Assembly (NCBI GenBank): GCA_963838885.1
Contig: CAWITB010000043.1
Coordinates: forward strand, 80,866 to 144,865
DNA: 64,000 nt
Reading direction: 5' to 3'
Origin: JAICMB01 sp963838885
GTDB taxonomy: Bacteria > Acidobacteriota > Terriglobia > Bryobacterales > Bryobacteraceae
In this document: positions 35,247 through 45,652 of the stretch, piece after piece
Layout: each line of letters begins with the position of its first letter
Position numbering within the stretch: the stretch's first letter is position 1
Translations under genes and position numbers: made by a program
The notes under the pieces: generated by a model
Seen by the model: the letters and a program-made list of their open reading frames with translations, nothing else
The model's database searches: none
Told to the model about the DNA's origin: nothing

Positions 35247-36137
35247 ATGACGCCGCCGAGCGAGGCAAAGTTCACGATCGGGCTGGTGCAGATGTCGTGC
35301 GGCCTCGATCCCGGCGAGAACCTGGAAAAGGCCGTGTGGCGAACGCGCGAGGCCGCGGCGAAAGGCGCGCAGATCATCTGTTTGCAGGAGTTGTTTCGCT
35401 CACAATATTTCTGCCGTGAGGAAAATGCGGAGCTGTTCGCGCTGGCGGAATCGATTCCTGGGCCTTCGACGGAACGGCTGGGCGCGGTGGCGCGGGAAGC
35501 CGGAATCGTGATCGTCGCATCGCTGTTCGAGAAGCGCGCGCCGGGGCTGTACCACAACACGGCCGCCGTGATCGGGGCCAGCGGCGAGGTTCAAGGCCTG
35601 TACCGCAAGATGCATATCCCCGACGATCCGCTCTATTTCGAGAAGTTTTATTTCACCCCCGGCGATCTCGGTTTCCAAAAATTCGATACGCGTTTCGGGC
35701 CGATCGGCGTGCTGGTGTGCTGGGATCAATGGTATCCGGAAGGAGCCCGGATCACGGCTCTTCAAGGCGCCGACGTTTTGTTTTACCCCACGGCCATCGG
35801 TTGGCACCCCTCCGAAAAGGAGCGCTACGGGGCCGCGCAGCTCGATGCCTGGCGGACCATCCAGCGTGCGCACGCCATTGCCAACGGAGTCTATGTAGCG
35901 GCGGTGAATCGCGTCGGCCGGGAAGGCCCGCCGGAGCAGGGCTTGGAGTTTTGGGGCTCCTCGTTCGTGGCGGATCCCTTCGGCCAGATTATGACGGAAG
36001 CATCCGCCGATCGGGAGGAGATCCTCATCGCCGAGTGCGACCCGAGGCGCATGGACGAAGTGCGGCGGAACTGGCCGTTTCTGCGGGATCGGCGCATCGA
36101 TGCCTACGGCCCAATCTGTAGCCGTTGGATCGATTGA
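35247..36137 (+). CDS. aguB: N-carbamoylputrescine amidase
   Basis: 296 residues of the nitrilase superfamily with the catalytic triad Glu48 (LQELF), Lys121 (RKMHIPD) and Cys158 (LVCWDQWYPEGAR). PGDLGFQKFDTRFG and YPTAIGWHP are close to plant and bacterial N-carbamoylputrescine amidases, and LDAWRTIQRAHAIANGVYVAAVNRVG completes the pattern. It hydrolyses N-carbamoylputrescine to putrescine. The downstream agmatine deiminase starts in the stop codon (TGATG), so the two form the agmatine-to-putrescine route. Confidence 0.93.
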   Translation: MTPPSEAKFTIGLVQMSCGLDPGENLEKAVWRTREAAAKGAQIICLQELFRSQYFCREENAELFALAESIPGPSTERLGAVAREAGIVIVASLFEKRAPGLYHNTAAVIGASGEVQGLYRKMHIPDDPLYFEKFYFTPGDLGFQKFDTRFGPIGVLVCWDQWYPEGARITALQGADVLFYPTAIGWHPSEKERYGAAQLDAWRTIQRAHAIANGVYVAAVNRVGREGPPEQGLEFWGSSFVADPFGQIMTEASADREEILIAECDPRRMDEVRRNWPFLRDRRIDAYGPICSRWID

Positions 36138-37132
36138 TGCGGATGCCCGCCGAATGGGAGCCCCACGAAGCGACGTGGCTGGCGTGGCCCCATGAGCACA
36201 GCGACTGGCCCGGCAAGTTCGAGCCGATCCCGTGGGTGTATGCCGCGATTGTGCGCAGGCTGGCGCGCTTCGAAAAAGTACGCATTCTTCTCGCGGACGC
36301 TGCGGCGGAGCAAGACGCCCGCTGCGTTCTCACGAAATCTGGCGCGGATCCGGAGACCCTCGAGTTTTTCCACTTCGCGACCGATCGCAGTTGGACGCGC
36401 GATTACGGTCCGCTCTTCGTGCGCGACCAGGACGGCGCGACCGCCATTACGAACTGGATCTTCAATGGCTGGGCGAAGTACGGCAATTGGCGCCGCGACA
36501 ACGAAATCCCGCGGTTCTTGGCCCAGCGGCTTGGGATGCGTCTATACGAGCCCGGCCTGGTGCTCGAAGGCGGCAGCATCGACGTGAACGGCGCCGGGTT
36601 GATGCTGACCACCGAAGAATGCCTGCTAAGTTCGATTCAGGCGCGCAACCCCGGCCAGGGACGCGAACAATTGGAGCGCGCCTTCGCCAAATATCTCGGC
36701 ATTGCGCGCGTGATCTGGCTTAAAAACGGAATCGCGGGCGACGATACGCATGGGCACGTCGATGACGTGGCGCGCTTCGTGGGCGTCGATGCGGTGGCGG
36801 CGGCGGTCGAGGACGATCCGGGGGACGTAAATCACGATCCGCTGCAAGAGAACCTCGAAATCCTGAAACGGAGCGGCTTGCGCGTCGTGACGCTTCCGAT
36901 GCCGGAGCCGCTTTACTTCGACCGGCAGCGTCTGCCGGCGAGCTACGCGAACTTTTATATCGCAAACGGAACCGTGCTGGTTCCCACCTTCAACGACCCG
37001 CGCGATCGCGTCGCTCTCAATACGCTAGCGCAACTTTTTCCGGACCGCGAAATCGTCGGGATCCATTGCGCCGACCTCGTATTGGGACTGGGAGCGCTGC
37101 ATTGCATGACCATGCAGCAGCCGGCGAGGTAG
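36137..37132 (+). CDS. aguA: Agmatine deiminase
   Basis: 331 residues from the ATG at 36137, which overlaps the aguB stop by one base; a TTG twelve bases earlier is a less likely start. The guanidino-group-modifying fold is recognised by RMPAEWEPHEATWLAWPH, RDYGPLFVRD, LVLEGGSIDVNG, GDDTHGHVDDVARF and the C-terminal catalytic Cys323 in LHCMTMQQP. It converts agmatine to N-carbamoylputrescine and ammonia, the step before AguB. No arginine decarboxylase lies in this window. Confidence 0.93.
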   Translation: MRMPAEWEPHEATWLAWPHEHSDWPGKFEPIPWVYAAIVRRLARFEKVRILLADAAAEQDARCVLTKSGADPETLEFFHFATDRSWTRDYGPLFVRDQDGATAITNWIFNGWAKYGNWRRDNEIPRFLAQRLGMRLYEPGLVLEGGSIDVNGAGLMLTTEECLLSSIQARNPGQGREQLERAFAKYLGIARVIWLKNGIAGDDTHGHVDDVARFVGVDAVAAAVEDDPGDVNHDPLQENLEILKRSGLRVVTLPMPEPLYFDRQRLPASYANFYIANGTVLVPTFNDPRDRVALNTLAQLFPDREIVGIHCADLVLGLGALHCMTMQQPAR

Positions 37133-37174
37133 AAGCCGCGAGGAACGCCGCGGCCTGAACCGGCGAATTCGGCA

Positions 37175-37206
37175 GCCGTCCAAATCGACCGCCGTCCAAA
37201 TCGACC
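37175..37206. repeat. Direct tandem duplication of a 16-base unit
   Basis: The 16-base unit gccgtccaaatcgacc occurs twice without spacer, in the gap between aguA and the first SBBP gene. It looks like a slippage duplication; no function is suggested. Confidence 0.85.
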
Positions 37207-37318
37207 ACGCTCGAAGCGGCATTCATGGGGTTCTAGTACTGGGCCGCTCCCTCCCATAGCGTATGATAGGGCGGTGCGCTGTGTAATTTTTCGTTCGTGA
37301 TATAACAGGAAAAAATAC

Positions 37319-37324
37319 AGGAGG
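37319..37324 (+). promoter_or_regulatory. Strong Shine-Dalgarno before the first SBBP gene
   Basis: A consensus AGGAGG lies six bases before the ATG at 37331, stronger than the weak or absent sites at most starts in this window, and suggests the secreted protein is made at a high rate. Confidence 0.75.
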
Positions 37325-37330
37325 AGAGCT

Positions 37331-40192
37331 ATGATACTTCGTTCGATGGCGCTCACTTGCGCCGCGCTTTTAATGCCGAGCTTGTGTTGCGCCGACACAA
37401 CGGTCAGTGATGCGGCGAGACGCCAAATCGTGAAAAAATACGAGGCGTCGCGAATCTTATTCGAAGAGAACCTCGGTCAGGCGCCGGCGGGCGTAGATTT
37501 CGTTTCGCGGGGACTGGGACGCGAAGTCGTGGTCCGCGGGACGGGGGCGGCGATTTACGTCAGCTCCCAGGATGGCGCCAGGCACGCCATTTCGCTGAAT
37601 CTAGCTCACGCGCGCGCCGGCGCTCGGGGACAAGCCCTGGAGCCGACGGAGGCGCGAGGCGGTTATCTTTTGAGCGGTGTTCTAATCGGCGGCTTAATCG
37701 AGTACCGGAAGATTTCCTATCAAAACGTGTGGCCCGGTATCGACGTGGTCTACTACGGCACGGGGCAGGAGCTGGAGTACGATATCGTGCTGCGGCCGGG
37801 CGCCGATTTGCGGAAGGCCGCTCTCCAATTTTCCGGAGCGGATACGGCTCGCCTAAATGCCGATGGCGACCTCGTTTTGAAATCCGGCGACTCCGAATTC
37901 ATACAGCGCCGTCCGCATATCTATCAGCGACAGGGCGATCGCAAGGTCGAGATCGCGGGACGATATCTCATCGCCTCTCACGGCCGGGTTGCGTTTCAAG
38001 TAGCGCGCTACGATCACGCCAAAGAGCTGGTAATCGACCCAACCCTGATCTATGCCGACATAAACGTCTCTCAGGCCGTCGTTTCGGCAAACGGCATCGC
38101 GGTGGACAGTTCCGGCAACGCCTACATTACCGGTCAGACCGGCGCCGTATCGCCGGGCTTCACGGGCGCTTATCTCTATAAGCTTGGTCCCACCGGGAAC
38201 GTTATCGGACAATTCGCATTCGTCGGCAATGGCGGCAACACGCTCGGAAATGCGGTGGCCGTAGACGGCGCCGGAAACATATACGTGGCCGGCCAGACGG
38301 CGGCGACGGGTTTGCTGAATTGCGGCGGCTGTGGGTTCCAGAACACTTTGGCCAACGCCGCCGGGGCTCACTGGGACGGGTTTCTAGTTGCGTTCGCGTC
38401 CACTTTCCCAACCGGCCCGGGCAATAATCCGGTCACCTACGGTACGTATATGGGCGGCTCCCTCGATGATGAGGCGACCGCCGTAGCCGCACTAGGGCCG
38501 AACGACGTTTATGTCTCGGGCACGACCGCCTCGGCCAATTTCCCCGCAACAGAGGGACCTGGATTCTCAGGCAACCAGACCCATGCCTTCCTGGTTAAGG
38601 TGGATACGACTCAAACGAGCGGTCCGGGTTCCGAGTTGTGGGGCCGGTTCATTGGCGGAACGGGCGCGGACACCGGCACTGGCCTTGCACTCGACGGCTC
38701 GGGAAACCCATGTGTGGTTGGAACGACAACGTCTTCGTCGAGCACGTTCAGCCCCTATCCGAGCTCCGGGAGCCAGTTGGGATTTGCATCTTCCAAAGTT
38801 ACGCCGCAGGTGGACGGCTATTTCGACAAAATCGATCCGACGGGGTTGAGTAGTTTATTTTTCACATACTTCGTGAACGGTCAGGCCTTCGCGGTTGCCG
38901 TCCAGGGCAACGCGGCATACGTTACGGGTGCGACCGCCGGTGGCCTCGGCAACGTCTCTCCGAACGCTGCGCAAGCGGCTTTTGGGGGCGGCTCGTCGGA
39001 CGCATTCCTGTTCCGGATAGATACCTCGCAAAGCGGGAATGCATCGTTGATCTACTCCACCTATCTGGGAGGGGTCGGTTTTGACCAGGGAACGGGCGTC
39101 GCCGCCGACAGCTCCGGTAAGGCATATATTGTGGGCATCGCGGGAAACGGATTCCCGGTCAAGAACGCGATACAACCCACGTTCGGCGGAGGAGGCAGCG
39201 ATCCCTTCTACGCTGTCGTGAATACCCTCCTATCAGGCAACGGTTCGCTCCTTTCCGCAACGTACCTGGGCTCCTCGGCGACCGACTTTGCAAGTGGAAT
39301 TGCGGTAGGTCCACGCGCGGTAGCGAGCGTGTCCGGCAATGGCGTCGGCACGGCCGAGGCATGGGGGATCGGCAATCCCAGCGGGGCCGTAGTTGTTAAA
39401 GACGATTTCGACGGTAACGGCGTACCGGACCTCGTGTGGCTGAATAATGCCAGCAGACAAGTTACGGTCAATTATTTTGGCGGCGCCGGCGGAGGGACAT
39501 TACTGGGTTGGAACTGGCTCAATCAGGCCGGCGCTCCCGGCTGGCATGTGGTCGCAGCGGCGGACTTCAACGGCGATGGCGTCCCCGATCTGGTATGGCA
39601 AAACGACAGCACCGCGCAAGTCGCCGTGGACTACTACGGAGGCCCAGGCGGAGCTACCTTTATCGGCTGGAACTGGCTGGACGCCACAGGCGAGCCCGGC
39701 TGGAAGGTGGTCGCGGCGGCGGATTTTAATGGCGATGGCGTCCCGGATCTCGTGTGGGAGAACCAGAGCAGCAATCAAGTCGTGGTCTGGTACATGGGCG
39801 GCGCCGGCGGCGCAGTGTTTGAGGGCTGGACGTATCTGGCCGCGGGATCGCCCGGTTGGCACATTGCCGGCGCGGCCGATTTCAATGGTGATGGCGTTCC
39901 CGACCTGATATGGCAAAACAACCAAACCGTGCAAGTGACAGTGAACTACTACGGGGGAGCGGGCGGCGCAACCCTGCTCGGATGGGCTTACCTCGACAGC
40001 AGAGGCGAACCCGGTTGGACCTTGGCCGGCGCAGCCGATTTCAACGGCGATGGCGTTCCCGATCTGATTTGGGAAAATCTATCCTCGAACGAGGTCGTGT
40101 TCTGGTATATGGGCGGGGCCGGCGGGGCGGTGTTGCAGAATTGGGCCATTATAACCACTGGCTCTCCCGGTTGGTCCATCGTCAACCATTAA
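37331..40192 (+). CDS. Large secreted SBBP-repeat protein with C-terminal FG-GAP/VCBS-like repeats
   Basis: 953 residues. Signal peptide (RSMALTCAALLMPSLCCA). From ~30 to ~240 comes the beta-rich domain commonly preceding SBBP repeats (LFEENLGQAPAGVDFVSRG, QNVWPGIDVVYYGTGQELEYD, VIDPTLIYA). Residues ~245-680 form a propeller of SBBP-type blades (GNAYITGQTG, GNIYVAGQT, KAYIVGIAGNGFPV). From ~695 there are five repeats of about 52 residues with the calcium-loop motif DFNGDGVPDLVW and a closing LGWNWL/GEPGW. No enzyme motif is present. A surface adhesin, polysaccharide-binding or structural role is likely. A paralogue follows at 40500. Confidence 0.85.
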   Translation: MILRSMALTCAALLMPSLCCADTTVSDAARRQIVKKYEASRILFEENLGQAPAGVDFVSRGLGREVVVRGTGAAIYVSSQDGARHAISLNLAHARAGARGQALEPTEARGGYLLSGVLIGGLIEYRKISYQNVWPGIDVVYYGTGQELEYDIVLRPGADLRKAALQFSGADTARLNADGDLVLKSGDSEFIQRRPHIYQRQGDRKVEIAGRYLIASHGRVAFQVARYDHAKELVIDPTLIYADINVSQAVVSANGIAVDSSGNAYITGQTGAVSPGFTGAYLYKLGPTGNVIGQFAFVGNGGNTLGNAVAVDGAGNIYVAGQTAATGLLNCGGCGFQNTLANAAGAHWDGFLVAFASTFPTGPGNNPVTYGTYMGGSLDDEATAVAALGPNDVYVSGTTASANFPATEGPGFSGNQTHAFLVKVDTTQTSGPGSELWGRFIGGTGADTGTGLALDGSGNPCVVGTTTSSSSTFSPYPSSGSQLGFASSKVTPQVDGYFDKIDPTGLSSLFFTYFVNGQAFAVAVQGNAAYVTGATAGGLGNVSPNAAQAAFGGGSSDAFLFRIDTSQSGNASLIYSTYLGGVGFDQGTGVAADSSGKAYIVGIAGNGFPVKNAIQPTFGGGGSDPFYAVVNTLLSGNGSLLSATYLGSSATDFASGIAVGPRAVASVSGNGVGTAEAWGIGNPSGAVVVKDDFDGNGVPDLVWLNNASRQVTVNYFGGAGGGTLLGWNWLNQAGAPGWHVVAAADFNGDGVPDLVWQNDSTAQVAVDYYGGPGGATFIGWNWLDATGEPGWKVVAAADFNGDGVPDLVWENQSSNQVVVWYMGGAGGAVFEGWTYLAAGSPGWHIAGAADFNGDGVPDLIWQNNQTVQVTVNYYGGAGGATLLGWAYLDSRGEPGWTLAGAADFNGDGVPDLIWENLSSNEVVFWYMGGAGGAVLQNWAIITTGSPGWSIVNH
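39397..40180 (+). repeat. Five ~156-base in-gene repeats encoding FG-GAP-like units
   Basis: Five units each encode about 52 residues centred on D-F-N/D-G-D/N-G-V-P-D-L-V/I-W, then a YYGGAGGA-type turn and GW(N/A/T)(W/Y)L. Nucleotide similarity is high at the aspartate loop (ggcgatggcgt). Alternation of YYGG and WYMGG forms suggests duplication of a two-repeat unit. Confidence 0.8.
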
Positions 40193-40499
40193 ATAGCTTA
40201 GAGACAGCAAAATTCAACGACAGCGCCCGTCGAGTTATCAGTTCGTGGCTCGGCGGGCGCCCACCTCATGGTAGGCGTATATATGCCTCCCAGCACTCCT
40301 GAGCCGGCTCTACATCGGATGCTGCCGTAACAGTCGCGCCCTACCGCCCCAAGGCCAGGCGCACAGGTCGACTCGCGCTGTTTTCTGCCATAGTAATTCA
40401 CCTGGAGTGGTATCTCTATCATTGTTGTGGTGTGCGCCGCGCCTCACCGCGACCCACAAGTTTGCTGAGATAATCCCCGCCTCGCCGCACTAACGAGTT
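40193..40499. other. Intergenic stretch with hairpin between the two SBBP genes
   Basis: About 307 bases with no supported gene; apart from the hairpin listed separately at 40223-40260, nothing is recognised. The second SBBP gene has no strong Shine-Dalgarno. Confidence 0.4.
40223..40260. terminator. Hairpin that may end the first SBBP transcript
   Basis: A 12-base stem (gcgcccgtcgag with ctcggcgggcgc, one G-T pair) with a 14-base loop, 30 bases after the SBBP stop. No T-run follows, so it may only stabilise the mRNA end. Confidence 0.45.
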
Positions 40500-43400
40500 A
40501 TGCGTCGAGCGCTCACCCCGGCCGCAAGATTTTTATGGCTCGTGGCCGGCTGGCAATCCGCAGCTTTGGCCGGGTACGCCCTGTTACCCTCCGTTCTCAT
40601 TGACAACCCGGGCGCGGGAGCCACCGGCGCTCCGTTTCTTTTTTGGGGGCAACAGTTCTCAGCGCAATATGGCCACGATGGAGTGCTCTTCCGCGCCGGT
40701 CCCGCTTCACTGCAAGTCGCTTTCAAAAACAGGAGCCGGTTCGCAACGTTGTCCTCCGCAGGCGCCGGCCCGGGCCGTCTGAACGTGATGCGTGGCCGCG
40801 ACCCCGCCGGGTGGGCCACCGATCTGCCGACCTATTCCGGCCTTGTTTACGCGGGGCTGTATCCCGGCATCGACATGCGCTGGGTCTTAACGGACCAAGT
40901 TTTGGAATCGCAGTTTATCGTGGCTCCTGGCTCCGATGCCACTGCGATCCGCTTGCAATACTCCGGCCGTGTACGAATGCGTGTGGAAGCATCGGGCGAT
41001 CTCCTGCTGGAAGTTCCTGGCGGCGCATTTCGAGAACATGCGCCCGAAGCCTACGCCTTACGTGGCGCCGTGCGCACGCCTGTCAAAGCGCGATTTCGCA
41101 TTACGGGCCCCCGCGAGGTTTCCTTCGAGATCGGCAAGTACGATCGCTCCTCCACGCTTGTAATCGATCCCACGTTGTCCTACAGTACGCTGTTGGGCGG
41201 CTCCGGGCACAGCAGCGCGACGAGCGTCGCGGCGGATGCGGCGGGTAACGTCTATGTTGCGGGCTGGACGGAGTCGCTGAATTTCCCGGTCACGGGAGGT
41301 CTGGCGCGCGGCTCCGGCATCGATGCGTTCGTGGCCAAGTTCACGGCCGCGAACACTCTCGCATATTGCACCTACATCGGCGGAAGCGGTAACGACCAAG
41401 CCACCGGCATCGCCGTAGACGGTTCGGGCGATGCCGTCGTAGTGGGGTCGACAACCTCGACCGATCTGCCCATGGTAAGCCCGCTGCAAGGGAGCCTTCG
41501 CGGCTCAAGAGATGCCTTTGTCGCGAGGCTGAACTCAGCGGGTACGGCGTTGTTGTTCAGCACCTATTTAGGCGGCTCCGGCTCCGATGATGCCGCCGCC
41601 GTCGCTCTGGACAGCAGCGGCTCCATTTATGTGACCGGCGACACCACGTCGGTTGATTTCCCCGTTGCAGGCGCGTTCCAGCCCCACTTGGCGGGTCAGC
41701 AGAATGGCTACGTCACAAAATTAAGTTCAACGGGGCATGCGCTCGCTTACAGCACTTATCTGGGTGGTTCAAACACGGACACTGCCGCGGCCATTGCCGT
41801 CGACCCCGCCGGAAACGCCTATATCGCGGGGACCACTCTCTCCAGCAATTTTCCCGTCAAGGCGCCGATCATTTCAACTATTCCCGGCCAGGAATCGGGG
41901 TTTGTCGCCAAGCTGAACTCGACCGGAAGCGCTCTGGTCTACAGTACCTACCTGGGCGGCTCCGGCGGAACCACCATCACGCCCGAAGGGGCCACGGGCA
42001 TCGCCGTCGACAATACCGGCGCAGCCTACGTGACCGGCGTAACCAGCTCCACGGATTTTCCCGTTGTAAACGCATACCAGGCTTCCTCACCGGGTGGAAC
42101 CCATGCATTCGTCGCCGCTCTCAATCCAGCGGGCGGCAGCCTGGCATTCAGCACGTACTTCCGGGGCAGCAGCCGCGATTTGGCCACCAGCATAGCGGTG
42201 AACGGAGCGTTATACGTTGGCGGCTACACTGCGTCAACGAATTTTCCCGTCCTCAATGCCGTGCAGAGCGCGAACGCGGGAATATACGACGCCTTCTTTG
42301 CGCGCTTCACAACCAATGGAACCCTTGTCCACAGCAGTTATCTGGGAGGGAACAACATCGATTCCACCGACGCTATCGCCGTCGACCAGTTTGGCAGCAT
42401 CATTCTAGCGGGTCACACGCTCTCCTCGAATTTTCCCTTGGTCTCTCCATTCCAGAGCGCTAATAACTCGAATTATTCGGCGTTCCTAGCCAAGGTGTCG
42501 GATACTAGCGGCTGCACCTTTGCCGTTTCTCCCCCCTCGATCGCCGTGGCTTCGAGCGCAAGCGCCGGCTCCGTCAATGTTTCAGAAGCGGGCACGTGTT
42601 ACTGGAGCGCGTCAAGCAACGCGAACTGGATTATCGTGACCTCGGGAGCGGCCGGAGCCGGCTCTGGAACCGTGGGCTTCAGCGTCGCTGCGAACACCAC
42701 CGGGACGGCGCGATCTGGGAGCTTGACGATTGCCGCTCAACCCGTCGCTATCAGCCAGCAAGGAGCCGCCGTCAGGGGCGATTTCGACGGCAATGGCGTC
42801 CCCGACTTGCTCTGGCAAAACCAGACCAGTGGAGCCGTTACCGTGAATTACTACACTGCGAATCCTCTTGCGATCGCGGGGTGGAACTGGCTCAACACGG
42901 GAGTCGTCGGGTGGCGGGTCGTGGCGGCCGCCGACTTCGACGGCAACGGCGTGCCGGACCTTGTGTGGCTCAACAATTCCACCGGTCAAGCCGTAGTGGA
43001 CTATTACGGCGGACCCGGCGGCTCAACGCTTTCTGGGCTGGGCTCCGTTGGCGACGGGAGCGGCCGGGTGGTCTGTCGTCGCGGTGGCGGACTTCGACGG
43101 CAATGGCGTGCCGGATCTCGTTTGGCAAAACCAAACCACCCGACAGGTGACCGTAAACTACTTCGTAATCGCGAACGGGCAACCCGCCTTGAGCGGTTGG
43201 AACTGGCTGCAGTCTGCCGCGGACCCAGGTTGGCATGTAGCGGCCGCCGCGGATTTCGACGGCAATGGCGTGCCCGATCTCGTTTGGGAGAACGATGCGA
43301 CCGGTCAAATCGCGGTAGATTTTTACAGCGGAGCGGGGGGAGCCACGCTTATTGGGTGGGCGTGGCTCTCCGCGAGCAGCACGATCGGATGGCAAGTCGT

Positions 43401-43575
43401 AGGATCCAATGATTTCGATGGAAACGGAGTCCCCGATCTGGTCTGGCAGAACAATACAACTGGCCAAATTGCAGTGGACTATTATGTTATCGCCGCTGGT
43501 CAACCCGTTTGGTCCGGTTGGGCTTGGCTCAACCCCAACAGCAATGTGGGATGGCGCGCCATCGTGCCGCGCTGA
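40500..43575 (+). CDS. Second SBBP-repeat/BACON/FG-GAP secreted protein (frame-broken near the 3' end)
   Basis: Paralogue of the preceding gene, about 1,024 residues once the frame is mended. A possible N-terminal signal helix (AARFLWLVAGWQSAALAGYALL) is followed by the same pre-SBBP domain (YAGLYPGIDMRWVL, LVIDPTLSYSTLLGG). About eight to nine SBBP blades of ~55 residues follow (SYLGGNNID, YSTYLGGSNTDTAAAIAVDPAGNAY divided by FPV). A BACON-like domain is at ~675-755 (CYWSASSNANWIIV, ISQQGA). Five FG-GAP units close the protein. At 43030-43034 an extra T in cttt shifts the frame; the last three and a half repeats are in the +1 frame to 43575. Removing it gives GGSTLLGWAPLATGAAGW, matching its sister repeats. 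Confidence 0.83.
42776..43570 (+). repeat. Five in-gene FG-GAP-like repeats of the second SBBP gene
   Basis: Five units of ~52-54 residues with DFDGNGVPDLVWQN, VTVNYY or VAVDYY, and GWNWL/GWAWL. This set favours FDGNG over the FNGDG of the first gene, so each array has been homogenised within its own gene. Confidence 0.8.
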
Positions 43576-43627
43576 GAGAGCGCTGCTGCATCGGACGAAT
43601 GCCGGGGATGGTTTACCTTAACAGGTA

Positions 43628-44416
43628 GTGACCGAGTCCCTGACGGAAGGCGGATACGATCCAATTTTCTTCGATAGCCTCGCCGCCATCGAGGATCGCC
43701 ATTTCTGGTTTCGCGCTCGCAATCGCATGATCCTGCAGTTGTGCCGCCGGAACGCCGCGACGCTCCCGCCCGGTTGCAGGATTCTCGAGGTCGGATGCGG
43801 TACGGGCAACGTTCTGCGCTACCTCGAACGAGCTTACGTCCACGGCGCCGTATTCGGGATGGATTTATGGCATCAGGGCCTTCGCTATGCCCGCCGGCGC
43901 ACCGATTGTGGACTGGTGCAGGGAGACATCGCGTGCGGGCCGTTCGCGACGGCATTTGACGTCATCGGCCTGTTCGACGTGCTGGAACATATCCCTGGCG
44001 ACGAACGCGCTCTCCGCGATCTGCGCGCCATGTTGGCGCAGCGGGGCACGCTGCTCTTGACCGTTCCCGCGCATGCGGGACTGTGGAGCTACTTCGACGA
44101 AAGCGCGAAACACTGCCGCCGCTATTCGAGAGGCGAGCTGCGCGGGAAATTAGTCGACGCTGGATACAAGATCGAGTTTATGACCGAGTTCATGGCCTGC
44201 ACGCTTCCTCTCGTATGGCTCACTCGCAAAATTTACGCGCTGCGCGAGCGAAGAGGCGGCGCGGACCGCGCCAGAAAACTGGCCGAAGATGAGTTTCGCA
44301 TCATTCCCGGCGCCAATGCATTTTTGAGCTGGCTTATGGGACTTGAAGCGAGCTGGGTTGCGCGAGGACGCTCGCTTCCTTTCGGAACGTCGATTCTAGC
44401 CGTTGCGCGGCGTTGA
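43628..44416 (+). CDS. Class I SAM-dependent methyltransferase
   Basis: 262 residues with GTG start. Rossmann-fold methyltransferase of the Methyltransf_11/23 type: motif I ILEVGCGTGNVLRYL, acidic residue after GMDLWHQGL, and motif IV IGLFDVLEHIPGDERAL. WSYFDESAKHCRRYSRGELRGKLVDAGY and the final hydrophobic part (FMACTLPLVWLTRKIY) resemble methyltransferases found in polysaccharide clusters. It probably methylates a sugar or lipid intermediate. Its 3' end overlaps the convergent aminotransferase gene by 83 bases. Confidence 0.88.
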   Translation: MTESLTEGGYDPIFFDSLAAIEDRHFWFRARNRMILQLCRRNAATLPPGCRILEVGCGTGNVLRYLERAYVHGAVFGMDLWHQGLRYARRRTDCGLVQGDIACGPFATAFDVIGLFDVLEHIPGDERALRDLRAMLAQRGTLLLTVPAHAGLWSYFDESAKHCRRYSRGELRGKLVDAGYKIEFMTEFMACTLPLVWLTRKIYALRERRGGADRARKLAEDEFRIIPGANAFLSWLMGLEASWVARGRSLPFGTSILAVARR

Positions 44417-45561
44417 TTCGCGCCCCACGGAACGATTCAATCGCCGCGATGACATCGCCCTGATCCTGCTCCGAAAGATCGTTGTAGAACGGCAGCCGCA
44501 AAAGCCTGTCGCTAATGTCCTCTGTTACGGGACACTGGCCCGCGCGGCCTCCATATCTCTGCCCCATGGCGGAAAGATGCAAAGGCAAATAATGAAAGAC
44601 GCTCAGAATCCCTTGCGTTTTCAGATGATCGATTAATTGTTGCCGCATCTCGAGCGAGGGCAGAACGATATAGAACATGTGATAGGTCTGCTCGCAATGT
44701 TCTGGAACATACGGGAGCTTTGCTCCCCATAGATGCGCCCAGTTGGACAGACCGGACATATAGCGATGCCATATACGCCGCCGGGAGGACTGAATTCCCT
44801 CCCGCCGCTCGAGCTGCGCTAGAAGAAAGGCGGCCAGCGCGTCTGAAAGCACGTAACTGGAGCCAATATCCGTCCACGTATACTTGTCAACCTCTCCGCG
44901 GAAAAAGCGGCTGCGGTTGGTTCCTTTTTCCCGGATTACCTCCGCCCGCTCGATAAACTGGGAGTCGTTGACGACGAGAGCTCCACCTTCACCGCAAGTA
45001 AAATTCTTGGTTTCATGAAAGCTTTGGGCCGCAAGCGTTCCGAATGTACCGAGATATCGTCCCTTTATAGCGGCCAAAGAGTCCATGGGCGTTGTCTTCC
45101 ACGATAGCGATTCCGTGCCGCCGGGCAACGCCCGCGATTTCATGCATCTCACAGCCCACGCCGGCATAATGAATCGCAATGATCGCTTTCGTGCGCGGAG
45201 TCACGAGGTCCTCGATAAAAGACTCCGCTAAATTCAATGTGTCGGCCCGGATATCCGCAAAAACGGGAACCGCGCCACGAAGTACAAAAGCGTTCACCGT
45301 CGAGACAAACGTGAACGATGGAACAATCACTTCATCGCCCGGCTGAATATCCAGTAGCAAGGCCGCCATCTCCAGGGCGTGCGTGCAGGACGTCGTCAGA
45401 AGAACTTTCGGCGAGCCCAATTCCCGTTCCAGAAGCTCGCGGCAGCGCCGCGTAAATTCACCGTCGCCGGAAATGTGCCCCGCCTGGATCGATTCGGCCA
45501 CGTATAGAAGCTCATTGCCGGACAAAACTGGCTTGTTAAACGGGATTCGATAGGACTGCAT
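44334..45561 (-). CDS. DegT/DnrJ/EryC1-type sugar aminotransferase, RffA/WecE-like (frame-broken)
   Basis: About 408 residues once repaired. From the ATG at 45561: YRIPFNKPVLSGNELLYV, HISGDGEFTRRC, LTTSCTHALEMAALLL, DEVIVPSFTFVSTVNAF and IVEDNAHGLFGRYKG. After an extra base in the aaaggg run near 45058-45063 the +1 frame continues GRYLGTFGTLAAQSFHETKN with the PLP-binding Lys, then FTCGEGGALVVND, GTNRSRFFRGEVDKYTWTDIGSSYVLSD and HYLPLHLS. These match dTDP-4-amino-4,6-dideoxy-galactose transaminases, which make an amino sugar for surface glycans. It is divergent from the ATP-grasp gene. Confidence 0.87.
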
Positions 45562-45652
45562 CTTTACCAGGCGGCTTAAATAGTGATCGTACCAAACCAA
45601 ACTGGATACCATGGTTCCAGTCCGCGTTCCTATGAGCTTTGATTCGAAACGG

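Noticed and set aside
39397..43570. Regularly repeated DNA considered as a CRISPR array
   Set aside because: The repeats are in frame, encode FG-GAP-like units of about 52 residues and lack constant short repeats with unique spacers.
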